11,652 bases of DNA, taken from contig CADFRV010000067.1 of NCBI GenBank assembly GCA_902836725.1, forward strand, positions 1 through 11,652. The letters are read 5' to 3'. This stretch comes from Muribaculaceae bacterium. GTDB taxonomy: Bacteria; Bacteroidota; Bacteroidia; Bacteroidales; Muribaculaceae. Of this stretch, positions 1 to 7,228 are shown piece by piece. The notes beneath the pieces were generated by a model. It was not told the DNA's origin and made no database searches. It was given only the letters and a program-made list of their open reading frames with translations. Position numbers and translations under genes: made by a program. Within the stretch, counting starts at the first letter, position 1, and each line of letters starts with the position of its first letter.

Positions 1-27
1 TCCCGCGATGTATCGTTTTTACAGGTG

Positions 28-58
28 CAAAGGTAGTGAGTTTTCAGATACTGTGCAA
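28..58 (-). promoter_or_regulatory. Bacteroidetes-type promoter reading leftward out of the window
   Basis: On the minus strand a TTG (58-56) is followed by 20 bases and then TACCTTTG (35-28). This fits the Bacteroidetes housekeeping consensus TTG-N19-20-TAnnTTTG. Transcription would start near position 20-23 and leave the window, so the gene it serves is not visible. It lies downstream of the cca-like gene on the same strand, so a new transcription unit probably begins here. The remaining bases between 59 and 223 are AT-rich and hold no gene. A 7-bp inverted repeat (TTTTTGG at 95-101, CCAAAAA at 112-118) could be a weak terminator, but its arms are almost only A/T. Confidence 0.55.
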
Positions 59-223
59 CAGCAATTATGTTAAAAGATGTTGATTTCGGATCTTTTTTTG
101 GCAATATGTATCCAAAAACTCCATATATACGTAAAATATTCGGCGAAACATAATAGCGAAAGTCACCCGCAGGGCAGTTCGCGGTGGCGAAGCCAATTAT
201 GTGAGCCAAATATACGAATTATG

Positions 224-1660
224 TCAATCCGCTGCCGGAGTATTGACGGGCGAAAGACCTATAGTAGCGGCAAAATCAAGCATCAGCGCACGCGCAGGTT
301 CATGTTCATTAGGTATTTCCCCGTCAAGAATGGCGTTTTTAATGCGCTCCTTTATCGCTCCTACCTCGCGGCACTGCCCTATGCCGAATGTCTGCATGAT
401 CTCGATACCGTCTACCGGCGGTTGGAAGTTACGTATGCGGTCCCGCTCCTCAAGTTCCACCATTTTCTGCTTCACAAGCAGGTAATTGGCGCGGAAACGC
501 TCTACTTTCAGACGGTTTTTGGAGGTGATGTCGGCGCTGCACAGAAGCATCAGGTCATCGATATCGTCGCCTGCATCAAACAGCAGACGGCGCACGGCTG
601 AATCTGTCACCTCGTCCTCGACCAACGCAATGGGACGCATATGCAGGTCCACAAGTTTCTGCACATACTTCATCTTGTCGTTGAGGGGGAATTTCATGTT
701 GCGGAAAATACGCGGCACCATTTTCGCTCCCACCACATTATGCCCGTAGAATGTCCATCCTGCAGCCGTATCAAACCGCTTGGTCGCCGGTTTGCCGATG
801 TCGTGAAGGAGTGCCGCCCATCTGAGCCACACGTTGTCGGACTGTTCGGCCACATTGTCGAGCACAGCCAAAGTATGATAGAAATTATCCTTATGCCCCA
901 CGCCGTTTACATTCTCTACACCTTTCAGCGCGTATAATTCAGGGAAGATAAGACGCAACAGTCCCGACTGCAGCAACAGCCGCCAACCGATGGAGGGGCG
1001 GGGGGACCGCATTATCTTCATAAGCTCATCCATCACTCTCTCTTTGGAGATGATAGCGATGCGGGAAGCGTTACGGCGAATAGCCTCGAATGTCTCCGGA
1101 AGTATGGTAAAGTCAAGCTGCGTGGCAAACCGTATGGCACGCATCATGCGGAGCGGATCGTCAGAGAATGTGATGTCCGGGTCAAGCGGTGTGCGGATTA
1201 TACGGTCATGCAGGTCGCGAACGCCATCGTAGAAATCCACCAGCTCGCCGAAATGTGCCCCGTTTACGCAAAGCGCCATGGCATTGATGGTGAAATCGCG
1301 GCGTGAGATATCATCCTCGAGCGTGCCGTCCTCAACCACCGGTTTACGGCTGTTGCGGTCGTAACTTTCCTTGCGCGCCCCCACAAATTCCAGTTCATAT
1401 TTCCGGTTCTTCACCTGTGCGGTACCGAAATTGCGGTACACGGCGAGGTGGCTGCCCTTGAGTGTACGCGCCACCTCCTGCGCCACCTCTATACCTGATC
1501 CTACCGTAAGAAAGTCTATGTCTTTGGAGTGGCGTCCGAGCATGAGATCGCGCACATATCCTCCCACAACGTAGCATTCGCGGCCGAGTGAATCCGCCGC
1601 CTCCCCGACAAGATGAAATACCGGTTTATCTATTTTATCACGCAGTTCTTCCTGAGCCAT
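224..1660 (-). CDS. cca: CCA-adding-type tRNA nucleotidyltransferase with C-terminal HD domain
   Basis: This 478-residue protein belongs to the class II poly(A) polymerase/CCA-adding family, which builds or repairs the 3' CCA end of tRNA from CTP and ATP in the cytoplasm. Visible motifs are VVGGYVRD (31-38), the metal-binding pair in KDIDF (D47, D49), RRDFTINAM (120-128), DDPLRMMRAIRFA (167-179) and ISKERV (204-209). A later HD phosphohydrolase domain carries LLHDIGK (H286, D287) and YGHNVVGA (305-312). The family includes CCA-, A-adding and poly(A) enzymes that motifs alone do not separate, so the exact reaction is inferred. E. coli Cca (412 residues) has a similar nucleotidyltransferase-plus-HD layout; this one is somewhat longer. 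It is the last gene of the minus-strand cluster and starts 42 bp after the aminopeptidase stop, so it is probably cotranscribed. The ATG at 1660 is the only sensible start before the VGG motif. Confidence 0.88.
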   Translation of the reverse strand: MAQEELRDKIDKPVFHLVGEAADSLGRECYVVGGYVRDLMLGRHSKDIDFLTVGSGIEVAQEVARTLKGSHLAVYRNFGTAQVKNRKYELEFVGARKESYDRNSRKPVVEDGTLEDDISRRDFTINAMALCVNGAHFGELVDFYDGVRDLHDRIIRTPLDPDITFSDDPLRMMRAIRFATQLDFTILPETFEAIRRNASRIAIISKERVMDELMKIMRSPRPSIGWRLLLQSGLLRLIFPELYALKGVENVNGVGHKDNFYHTLAVLDNVAEQSDNVWLRWAALLHDIGKPATKRFDTAAGWTFYGHNVVGAKMVPRIFRNMKFPLNDKMKYVQKLVDLHMRPIALVEDEVTDSAVRRLLFDAGDDIDDLMLLCSADITSKNRLKVERFRANYLLVKQKMVELEERDRIRNFQPPVDGIEIMQTFGIGQCREVGAIKERIKNAILDGEIPNEHEPARALMLDFAATIGLSPVNTPAAD

Positions 1661-1702
1661 TTCTCAGATTTTGTTTTATAACTTCTGTCAAATTCCAGTC
1701 AA

Positions 1703-2879
1703 TCATATCAACGGCACAATCTCTTCAGGGCATACGGTAAGGCACTCGGCACCGTCGCCCGTAACGAGATATGTGTTCTCCACACCGACAGCGCCTACCT
1801 CCGGTATCACGAATTTAGGCTCGAGCGCTATGGTATTGCCCTCCTGCAGGATATCGCGGCTGCGGGGAGCTATCACCGGAAGCTCGTTCACTTCTATGCC
1901 TATACCGTGCCCAACGAATCCCGCATGCTGGCGGTGTCCCATGAAGTAACGCTCAAGCGAACGCTCACGCACCATCGCCTCCGCCATGGCATACAGATCT
2001 TTAGCAGCCGTTCCGGGTCGTGCCTCCTTCATGAAGGCATGGCATATGTCGATCGAGCACTGGTGTGCATCCATCGCAAGCTGAGGGATCTTCCCCAGCG
2101 AGAACACACGGGTCATATCGGTCATGTAACCGGTGAAATTACCGTTGAGATCCACCATAACCGTAGTATTCTCAAGTATTTCCACCCCGTCTGCGCCAAC
2201 GGGAAGGATCAAGCCCCGCTCCACCCATTGCAAAATCATAGGGGGTGGGATTGTCGGCATTCTTGCCGGAAATCACATTGCCCATGAACAGTTCCATCGA
2301 GGGCCCGCTTATGCGGAATACCCCCAGGCACCCCTCCAGACGGCTCAGGCGCTCTATTTCGACCTGAAGCTCATGATCGGTCATTCCCATACGGTAAAGG
2401 CCGGGCACACGCTTGTATACCTCGGCATGCTTCACCCCCGACTGGCGCATCAGTTCAGCCTGCACGGGCGTTTTTACCGAACGCCACTGGCGCAGGACAC
2501 CGGAGGCATTGACCGTCTTGCTGTCGGGGAACAGCCCCATCAGACGCAGTACGGCAGAATAAGCCGTAATGTCGTATTCAAGCCCGATGGTATCACCGGT
2601 TTTCAATGACGCCTCAGAGAGATATGCCGGGATATTCTCCGGCTTATGTATATATACCACATTGTCTCCGCCAAGCTCTACAGGGCGACGCACGAACCAC
2701 ACAGGCTCGCCCTCAGCAGGGATCCATGCATAGCCGGCATACACCCTGCCGCACAATGCAAGCAGATTGGCATTGTCGCTCACAAGAACCGCATCCATGC
2801 CCTCGCGGCGCATGAGCGCCTGCAAAGCATTGATTCTTTTCCGTGCCTCCGACGGAGCAAGCAATAACAGTTGTTCCAT
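1703..2879 (-). pseudogene. Xaa-Pro aminopeptidase (M24 family), split by a frameshift
   Basis: Two overlapping frames together make one M24-family aminopeptidase P-like protein of about 393 residues. The first (2172-2879, 235 aa) carries the creatinase-type N-terminal domain. It stays recognisable through PYDFAMGGAGLDPS (residues 213-226), then turns into Arg-rich out-of-frame sequence and stops. The second frame (down to 1703) resumes with LPVGADG and holds the catalytic domain. All five expected metal ligands are present there, numbered from the frame's first Met at 2260: D37 in MVDLNG, D48 in MTDMTR, H118 in GHGIG, E147 in LEPKF and E161 in VENTY. The break lies near 2200-2210. As written, neither fragment is a full enzyme: one lacks the active site, the other the N-domain. 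Intact relatives release N-terminal residues preceding proline and use two divalent metals. The gene sits 26 bp after gldH. Whether the break is real or a sequencing error cannot be decided here. Confidence 0.85.
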
Positions 2880-2905
2880 AAAACAGTCACTTAGATATTT
2901 TCAGA

Positions 2906-3382
2906 TCACTTCTCATCAGGAACAAAGAAAAGCCCCACCTTGTTTATTCCGCCGAGAGTATCCTCACGCATTATCTGCCTTACAGACACGACACTTCCCG
3001 ACGGATGCACCACCGGTGCGAGCGTATCGGTAAGCTGAAAAGCCGACCCTATGCCGCGCCCCCTCCATGTTCCGAAACGGTCAACCACCTCCATACGCAC
3101 CGTATCACGGCGCATGGCGGCTGTATCGGTGTATGTCACCTCCATGCACAGCTCCGTGAACCTGTAGGCATCGTTATGCGTCACCCCGACTACAAAACGT
3201 CCCCTGCATAACGAATCATCATGCACCGGGGTGAATTTAACCGAATCGGCGTAGCGCCCCCCCTCGGGTGGCACACGCCGGTATTCGCTATAGTCATTGC
3301 AAATGTAGTCGACACAAGCTGTAAATAGAGCCATGACAACCGCCACCGGCCACAGCCGTATCATAGGATTACGCGATCTCAT
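2906..3382 (-). CDS. gldH: GldH-like lipoprotein
   Basis: This 158-residue protein matches the GldH family by its C-terminal half: DRFGTWRGRGIGS (101-113), then VRQIMREDTLGGINKVGLF near the end. It begins with a short signal peptide ending in LFTAC, so Cys23 would be lipidated and the protein held at the envelope facing the periplasm. In flavobacteria GldH is needed for gliding and type IX secretion. Many non-gliding gut Bacteroidales keep gldH, so its role here is unknown and gliding should not be inferred. The start at 3382 is supported by an ATGA overlap with the end of the displaced ricT tail. A second ATG at 3364 would give a shorter but still plausible signal peptide. The gene is followed after 26 bp by the aminopeptidase. 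Confidence 0.82.
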   Translation of the reverse strand: MRSRNPMIRLWPVAVVMALFTACVDYICNDYSEYRRVPPEGGRYADSVKFTPVHDDSLCRGRFVVGVTHNDAYRFTELCMEVTYTDTAAMRRDTVRMEVVDRFGTWRGRGIGSAFQLTDTLAPVVHPSGSVVSVRQIMREDTLGGINKVGLFFVPDEK

Positions 3383-3760
3383 TGTTCCGTCGGTTTTGCA
3401 GACGGTCTGTCTGCGGGCTTGTCGGAAGTTTTCTCCGTGGCAGGCTTCTCACCTTTGTCTGCAGGTTTCTGCCCCTGCCGGTTCCGGGGAGGACGTTGAC
3501 GCGGCTGTTGCTGCTGGGGAGCCTGCTGTTGCTGCTGCTCCTGCTGCGGCCGCTGGGCACCGGGTGTCTGCTCGGGCGATCCCTTCCGGTTCCGCTCCTG
3601 ACGCGGCGCACGGTCCTGACGGTTGCCGCCTCCTGCAGAGGGAGCGCCGTTGCCGTTCTTCTGCTGCCGTTTTGGCTGCTGCTGGGCGCCACCTTTCTCA
3701 TTTCCGTTGCCTGAGGGCGCCGCTCCCCCCTTCGACTTATCGGAGGAACTTCTTCTTTTT
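3379..3760 (-). other. Out-of-frame C-terminal tail of RicT (frameshifted continuation)
   Basis: Past the ricT stop at 3737 the +1 frame stays open for about 125 codons, with no stop until TGA at 3381-3379. The translation is low-complexity and hydrophilic, rich in Gln, Pro, Arg, Asn and Lys, with Gln runs in the middle and Lys/Pro/Glu/Asp repeats near the end. This is the kind of disordered tail I associate with Bacteroidales RicT/PSP1 proteins (from memory, not checked). Its stop overlaps the gldH ATG in the sequence ATGA, a typical operon junction. The switch must occur between about 3738 and 3772. That stretch contains an A5 run (minus strand, 3760-3756) followed by AAG repeats, an indel-prone site. 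The tail frame itself has no start, so it is either expressed by a repaired reading or lost. Confidence 0.75.
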
Positions 3761-4927
3761 ATCGAAGCGTGTCAGTGAGTCCTGCCCGAGTATGTCGGCA
3801 TATTCCGAACGGGGCTTCTCCTCACCGGTCTCCTCTTTCAAGGCGAGCGGCTTATCCCCCTCCTTGTTCATGGCGGCCACCTCCCATGCACGCGCAGCTG
3901 AGATCGTCACCAGGTTCGCGGGGATATTCTTGTCTGTGGAATATGTTATCTCACCTCTGAAGATATCGGCCTTGAAATAATAATAGGTACTGTCGGCCGT
4001 CTCCAGACGCAGATCCTTTCCGGGAAGTTTCCTGGAAGCCTCCATATACGAGTCGACCTCGAAATTAAGGCAACACTTCAGTTTGGCGCACTGTCCGGCA
4101 AGTTTCTGGGGATTCAGCGATATATCCTGATAGCGTGCGGCCCCAGTCGACACACTCACGAAGTTCGTCATCCATGTGGTGCAGCACAGAGGGCGTCCGC
4201 AAGGGCCGATGCCGCCAATGCGTCCTGCCTCCTGACGTGCGCCGATCTGCTTCATCTCGATGCGCACCTTGAATGTCTCGGCAAGCACCTTGATAAGCTG
4301 ACGGAAATCCACACGCTCGTCGGCAATGTAATAGAATATCGCCTTGTTGCCGTCTCCCTGATACTCCACATCGCCGATCTTCATGTTAAGCTGCAGCGAC
4401 GAGGCTATCTTTCTGGCACGGATCATGGTGTCGTTCTCGCGGGCTTTAGCCTGCTCGTAACGCTCCAGATCGGATGCTTTCGCTTTCCTGAACACACGGT
4501 GCTTCTCAGCATCAGGCTTCACTCCCGCCTTTCTCATCTGCAGTCTCACAAGGGCGCCGGTAAGCGACACCTTGCCGATATCATGGCCCGGCGAAGCCTC
4601 CACCGCCACCATGTCGCCGATCTCGAGAGGCAGTTTGGCTGAATTGAGATAAAATCCTTTACGGGTGTTCTTGAACATAACCTCGACCATATCGTCGTCG
4701 GCATATCCGCCGGGGATATCATCGAGATAATTGAAGCTATGCAACTTGCCGCGCTCGGCGCATCCCCCGCAGCCGGAGGAACACCCTGCGCCGGAAGGGC
4801 ATTCCCCTTTCCCGTCGCAGCCGGCGCAAGCCTCGCAGCCAGATGTCGCAGTACCTTTGTTAGGGCACGACGCACATCCGCTGCCGCAGCAGTCCGTCTT
4901 GTTCGTTTCCTCTTTTCTTTCTGACAT
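3737..4927 (-). CDS. ricT: RicT-like PSP1-domain protein with Cys-rich N-terminus
   Basis: The 396-residue frame matches the PSP1/RicT (YaaT) family. In Bacillus, RicT forms an Fe-S-containing complex with RicA and RicF that helps RNase Y mature mRNAs. Family hallmarks are GPCGRPLCC (241-249) and GQCAKLKCCLNFE (278-290), whose cysteines are the likely Fe-S ligands. An unusual feature is an N-terminal segment with 11 cysteines in the first 56 residues (13, 14, 18, 21, 31, 34, 37, 43, 49, 53, 56), several spaced as CxxC. The gene starts 21 bp after rny, so enzyme and presumed partner are made together. I saw no RicA or RicF in the window. The frame ends abruptly after DKKKKFLR at a TAA (3739-3737), and a tail continues in another frame, so the normal product was probably about 515 residues. 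Confidence 0.88.
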   Translation of the reverse strand: MSERKEETNKTDCCGSGCASCPNKGTATSGCEACAGCDGKGECPSGAGCSSGCGGCAERGKLHSFNYLDDIPGGYADDDMVEVMFKNTRKGFYLNSAKLPLEIGDMVAVEASPGHDIGKVSLTGALVRLQMRKAGVKPDAEKHRVFRKAKASDLERYEQAKARENDTMIRARKIASSLQLNMKIGDVEYQGDGNKAIFYYIADERVDFRQLIKVLAETFKVRIEMKQIGARQEAGRIGGIGPCGRPLCCTTWMTNFVSVSTGAARYQDISLNPQKLAGQCAKLKCCLNFEVDSYMEASRKLPGKDLRLETADSTYYYFKADIFRGEITYSTDKNIPANLVTISAARAWEVAAMNKEGDKPLALKEETGEEKPRSEYADILGQDSLTRFDKKKKFLR

Positions 4928-4948
4928 AAGGGTGTTTCTGAAAAGAGA

Positions 4949-6490
4949 TTATTTCGCGAAGCTCACGGCGCGTGTCTCGCGTATTACGGTAATCTTTACC
5001 TGTCCGGGATATGTCATCTCGTCCTGGATGCGCTTTGCTATCTCGTTTGACAGGCTTTCTGTCTCTGCATCGTCGATCTTGTCAGCTCCGACAATCACGC
5101 GCAACTCGCGTCCGGCCTGAATGGCATATGTCTTTATTACGCCGGGATACGAGAGAGCGAGCTGCTCAAGGTCGTTGAGGCGCTTGATATAAGCCTCCAC
5201 TATCTCGCGGCGTGCGCCGGGACGTGCGCCCGAGATGGCGTCGCACACCTGCACGATGGGGGCGAGCAAGGTTGTCTGCTCGATCTCGTCGTGGTGGGCG
5301 CCGATGGCATTGCATATTTCCGGTTTTTCCTTGCAGCGCTCGGCGATCTTCATGCCGAGAAGTGCGTGGGGCAGTTCGGGCTCTTCGTCGGGCACCTTGC
5401 CTATATCGTGGAGCAGACCCGCGCGACGTGCCTTCTTGGGATTGAGGCCGAGTTCAGAAGCCATGATAGCACACAGGTTGGCAGTCTCGCGTGCGTGCTG
5501 CAGGAGGTTCTGCCCGTAGCTTGAACGGTATTTCATCTTGCCGATCATGCGGATAAGATCGGGGTGCAGACCATGGATACCGAGGTCGATAGCGGTGCGT
5601 TTGCCGGTCTCGACGATCTCTTCCTCAATCTGCTTGCGCACTTTGTTGACCACCTCCTCGATGCGTGCGGGATGTATGCGGCCGTCGGCCACAAGCTGAT
5701 GGAGAGCCAGGCGCGCGATCTCCCGACGCACGGGATCGAAGCCTGAAAGCACGATGGCCTCGGGAGTATCATCGACTATGATCTCGATGCCGGTGGCGGC
5801 TTCGAGGGCGCGTATGTTGCGTCCTTCGCGTCCTATGATGCGGCCCTTGATCTCGTCGGAATCGATATGGAATACTGTGACACTGTTCTCTATGGCAGCC
5901 TCGGTAGCCACGCGCTGTATCGACTGTATGACAATGCGTTTGGCCTCCTTGTTGGCTGTCATCTTGGCCTCGTCCATAATTTCGTTCACATACTGGGCGG
6001 CAGCCGTCTTGGCCTCGTCCTTAAGCGATTCGATAAGTTTCTCCTTCGCTTCCTCGGAAGAGAGGCCTGAGATATGCTCGAGTGTATCCTGCGCCGAACG
6101 TTTCAGCTTGTCAAGCTCATCCTTGCGTGTCTCTATCACCGCTTCCTCGGCATTCAGGCGCTGACGCAGGGCTTCCAGGTCGTTGCGCTGACGCTGGTTC
6201 TCGCTGTGCTGCTGGTTGAGCTGCATCTCGCGCTGCTTCATCTTGGCTTCCACCGACTGCACTTTCGACAAGCGCTGGTTAGCCTGTTTCTCAGCTTCAT
6301 CCTTTATCTTGAGACCCTCTTCACGGCCTTTGAGTTGCGCCTTCTGAAGTATCACGTCGCTCTCGCGCACAGCTTCATCGATGATAGTTTTTGCACGGCT
6401 GCGAGCCATCGACTTCTGGACCGCCATAGTGCCGAAGGCGCCTATAGCGAGCCCGACAACGGCAATCGCAATATAGATTATTATAGTCAT
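4949..6490 (-). CDS. rny: Ribonuclease Y
   Basis: This 513-residue protein has the full RNase Y plan: an N-terminal membrane anchor (residues 2-23), a long charged Glu/Lys/Gln-rich coiled coil (about 30-175), a KH RNA-binding domain with GRIIGREGRNIRALE (216-230), and an HD catalytic domain with LLHDIGKVPDEE (359-370, H361/D362) and AHHDE (398-402). RNase Y is a membrane-tethered endonuclease that starts mRNA decay in bacteria lacking RNase E. The length is close to the usual 510-520 residues and the KH and HD motifs are intact. The ATG at 6490 directly begins the membrane segment. A 59-base leader separates it from the candidate 6S RNA. No clear TAnnTTTG promoter lies in that leader, so rny may be read through from upstream. 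ricT follows after 21 bp. Confidence 0.96.
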   Translation of the reverse strand: MTIIIYIAIAVVGLAIGAFGTMAVQKSMARSRAKTIIDEAVRESDVILQKAQLKGREEGLKIKDEAEKQANQRLSKVQSVEAKMKQREMQLNQQHSENQRQRNDLEALRQRLNAEEAVIETRKDELDKLKRSAQDTLEHISGLSSEEAKEKLIESLKDEAKTAAAQYVNEIMDEAKMTANKEAKRIVIQSIQRVATEAAIENSVTVFHIDSDEIKGRIIGREGRNIRALEAATGIEIIVDDTPEAIVLSGFDPVRREIARLALHQLVADGRIHPARIEEVVNKVRKQIEEEIVETGKRTAIDLGIHGLHPDLIRMIGKMKYRSSYGQNLLQHARETANLCAIMASELGLNPKKARRAGLLHDIGKVPDEEPELPHALLGMKIAERCKEKPEICNAIGAHHDEIEQTTLLAPIVQVCDAISGARPGARREIVEAYIKRLNDLEQLALSYPGVIKTYAIQAGRELRVIVGADKIDDAETESLSNEIAKRIQDEMTYPGQVKITVIRETRAVSFAK

Positions 6491-6549
6491 AGAATTAATA
6501 GATTGTTTTTAATGAATATCAAGTTTTCAGTTGTAAAAGTCTGATTACA

Positions 6550-6725
6550 GAGCCGCTTCCCCTGATGCGCGCCGCCTCTGCGGCACAATCGGGAATGGCT
6601 ATAAAAAAAGCGTCCGCACATGGCATCGGCCTGAGGGTAGACTCACATTTGCCGGCGCTTCACGAAAGGAATGCAACCGTATGCAAGTACCCGCGGAACC
6701 TGCGTGTGCAGAACGGGAAATCGGT
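6550..6725 (-). ncRNA. ssrS: Candidate 6S RNA (ssrS)
   Basis: The gap between zapA and rny has no reading frame but folds like 6S RNA. On the minus strand the segment CCGATTTCCCGTTCTGC (6724-6708) pairs with GCATCAGGGGAAGCGG near 6568-6553. The pairs CCG/CGG, TTTCCC/GGGGAA and TGC/GCA are broken by small internal loops and form the closing stem. Further in, CCGC/GCGG pairs lead to an open central region. An apical arm runs from AGCGCCGGCAAATG (6659-6646) to the matching strand near 6623-6610. The length (about 176 nt) and the stem-bubble-arm plan suit 6S RNA, which binds the RNA polymerase holoenzyme and mimics an open promoter. In gammaproteobacteria ssrS also lies just downstream of zapA, which agrees. 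The pairing was done by hand and both ends are approximate. Confidence 0.65.
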
Positions 6726-6728
6726 CAA

Positions 6729-6736
6729 CAAATATA
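6729..6736 (-). promoter_or_regulatory. Candidate -7 box for the 6S-like RNA
   Basis: TATATTTG on the minus strand (6736-6729) fits TAnnTTTG and ends three bases before the RNA 5' end deduced from the closing stem. No good TTG -33 element is seen 18-20 bases upstream, so this is a partial promoter match supported mainly by its position. Confidence 0.45.
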
Positions 6737-6773
6737 TATTCCAATCATAACGGGCTATCGACAGGAGCAGCTG

Positions 6774-7067
6774 TCAGCTCTCCATCTCAAGCAGTATGTC
6801 GTCGAGCCCTTTTTCAAATTCTTCCAGAACGCCATTTGTCTCGTTGGCGGAAGAATTGAGCTTATAGAACAACTCGGCGAACCTGAAAGCCACCATGGCG
6901 AGCACCTCATGCGAGGTTTTGTTTTTGTACTTGGTGCTCCATGCGTTCCACAGGCGGTTTACATTATACTCCGCCGTGCGGATATTCTCTTCATCGCTCC
7001 TGTTGATATAAAGCGGTATCGAAGGTTGGTCGGCAATACGTATAGTTATGTTCAGTTTATCATTCAT
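6774..7067 (-). CDS. zapA: Cell division protein ZapA
   Basis: The 97-residue protein has the usual ZapA size and layout: a small beta-rich N-terminal head (NITIRIADQPSIPLYINRSD, residues 6-25), then a long helical tail that would form the dimer/tetramer coiled coil. ZapA binds FtsZ filaments at midcell and bundles them. The RTAEYNVNRLWNAW segment (30-43) sits where the family has its conserved helix. The ATG at 7067 is chosen because it begins the head directly; there is no Shine-Dalgarno sequence, as expected in Bacteroidetes. Its upstream neighbour is a small coiled-coil protein on the same strand, and its downstream neighbour is the 6S-like RNA. The 161 bases between zapA and the coiled-coil gene hold no frame; the only landmark is a 10-bp palindrome (7120-7129), and a separate promoter there is possible but not evident. 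Confidence 0.85.
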   Translation of the reverse strand: MNDKLNITIRIADQPSIPLYINRSDEENIRTAEYNVNRLWNAWSTKYKNKTSHEVLAMVAFRFAELFYKLNSSANETNGVLEEFEKGLDDILLEMES

Positions 7068-7228
7068 CGTGCAACATAATCACATCCCGTATCCGGAAAC
7101 AGCAGGCAGCGGAAAGAAACACGGCCGTGCCGCCATCAGGCCGGAAGGGGGATCAAATCTGTTGGCAGTGCGTGGAGAGGTACTTGCGGCCACAAACATT
7201 GCTTGCCATGACCGCCGCCGGCCAACGG

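Noticed and set aside
77..601. 174-codon plus-strand frame at the left end
   Set aside because: It runs antisense into the HD part of the cca-like gene and shows no domain or promoter of its own.
3369..3701. 110-codon minus-strand frame rich in Arg and Ser before gldH
   Set aside because: It is the wrong frame over the RicT tail. The neighbouring frame gives a Gln/Pro-rich tail ending in an ATGA overlap with gldH, while this one starts inside that tail and has no recognisable feature.
3737..3763. Programmed ribosomal frameshift joining RicT and its tail
   Set aside because: The required shift is +1, and there is no RF2-like CTT TGA site. The A-rich stretch would favour -1 slippage instead, so an indel is the simpler explanation.
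5754..6164. 136-codon plus-strand frame inside rny
   Set aside because: It is antisense to the coiled-coil and KH coding region of rny; its Ser-rich composition is what the complement of Glu/Lys/Arg codons produces.
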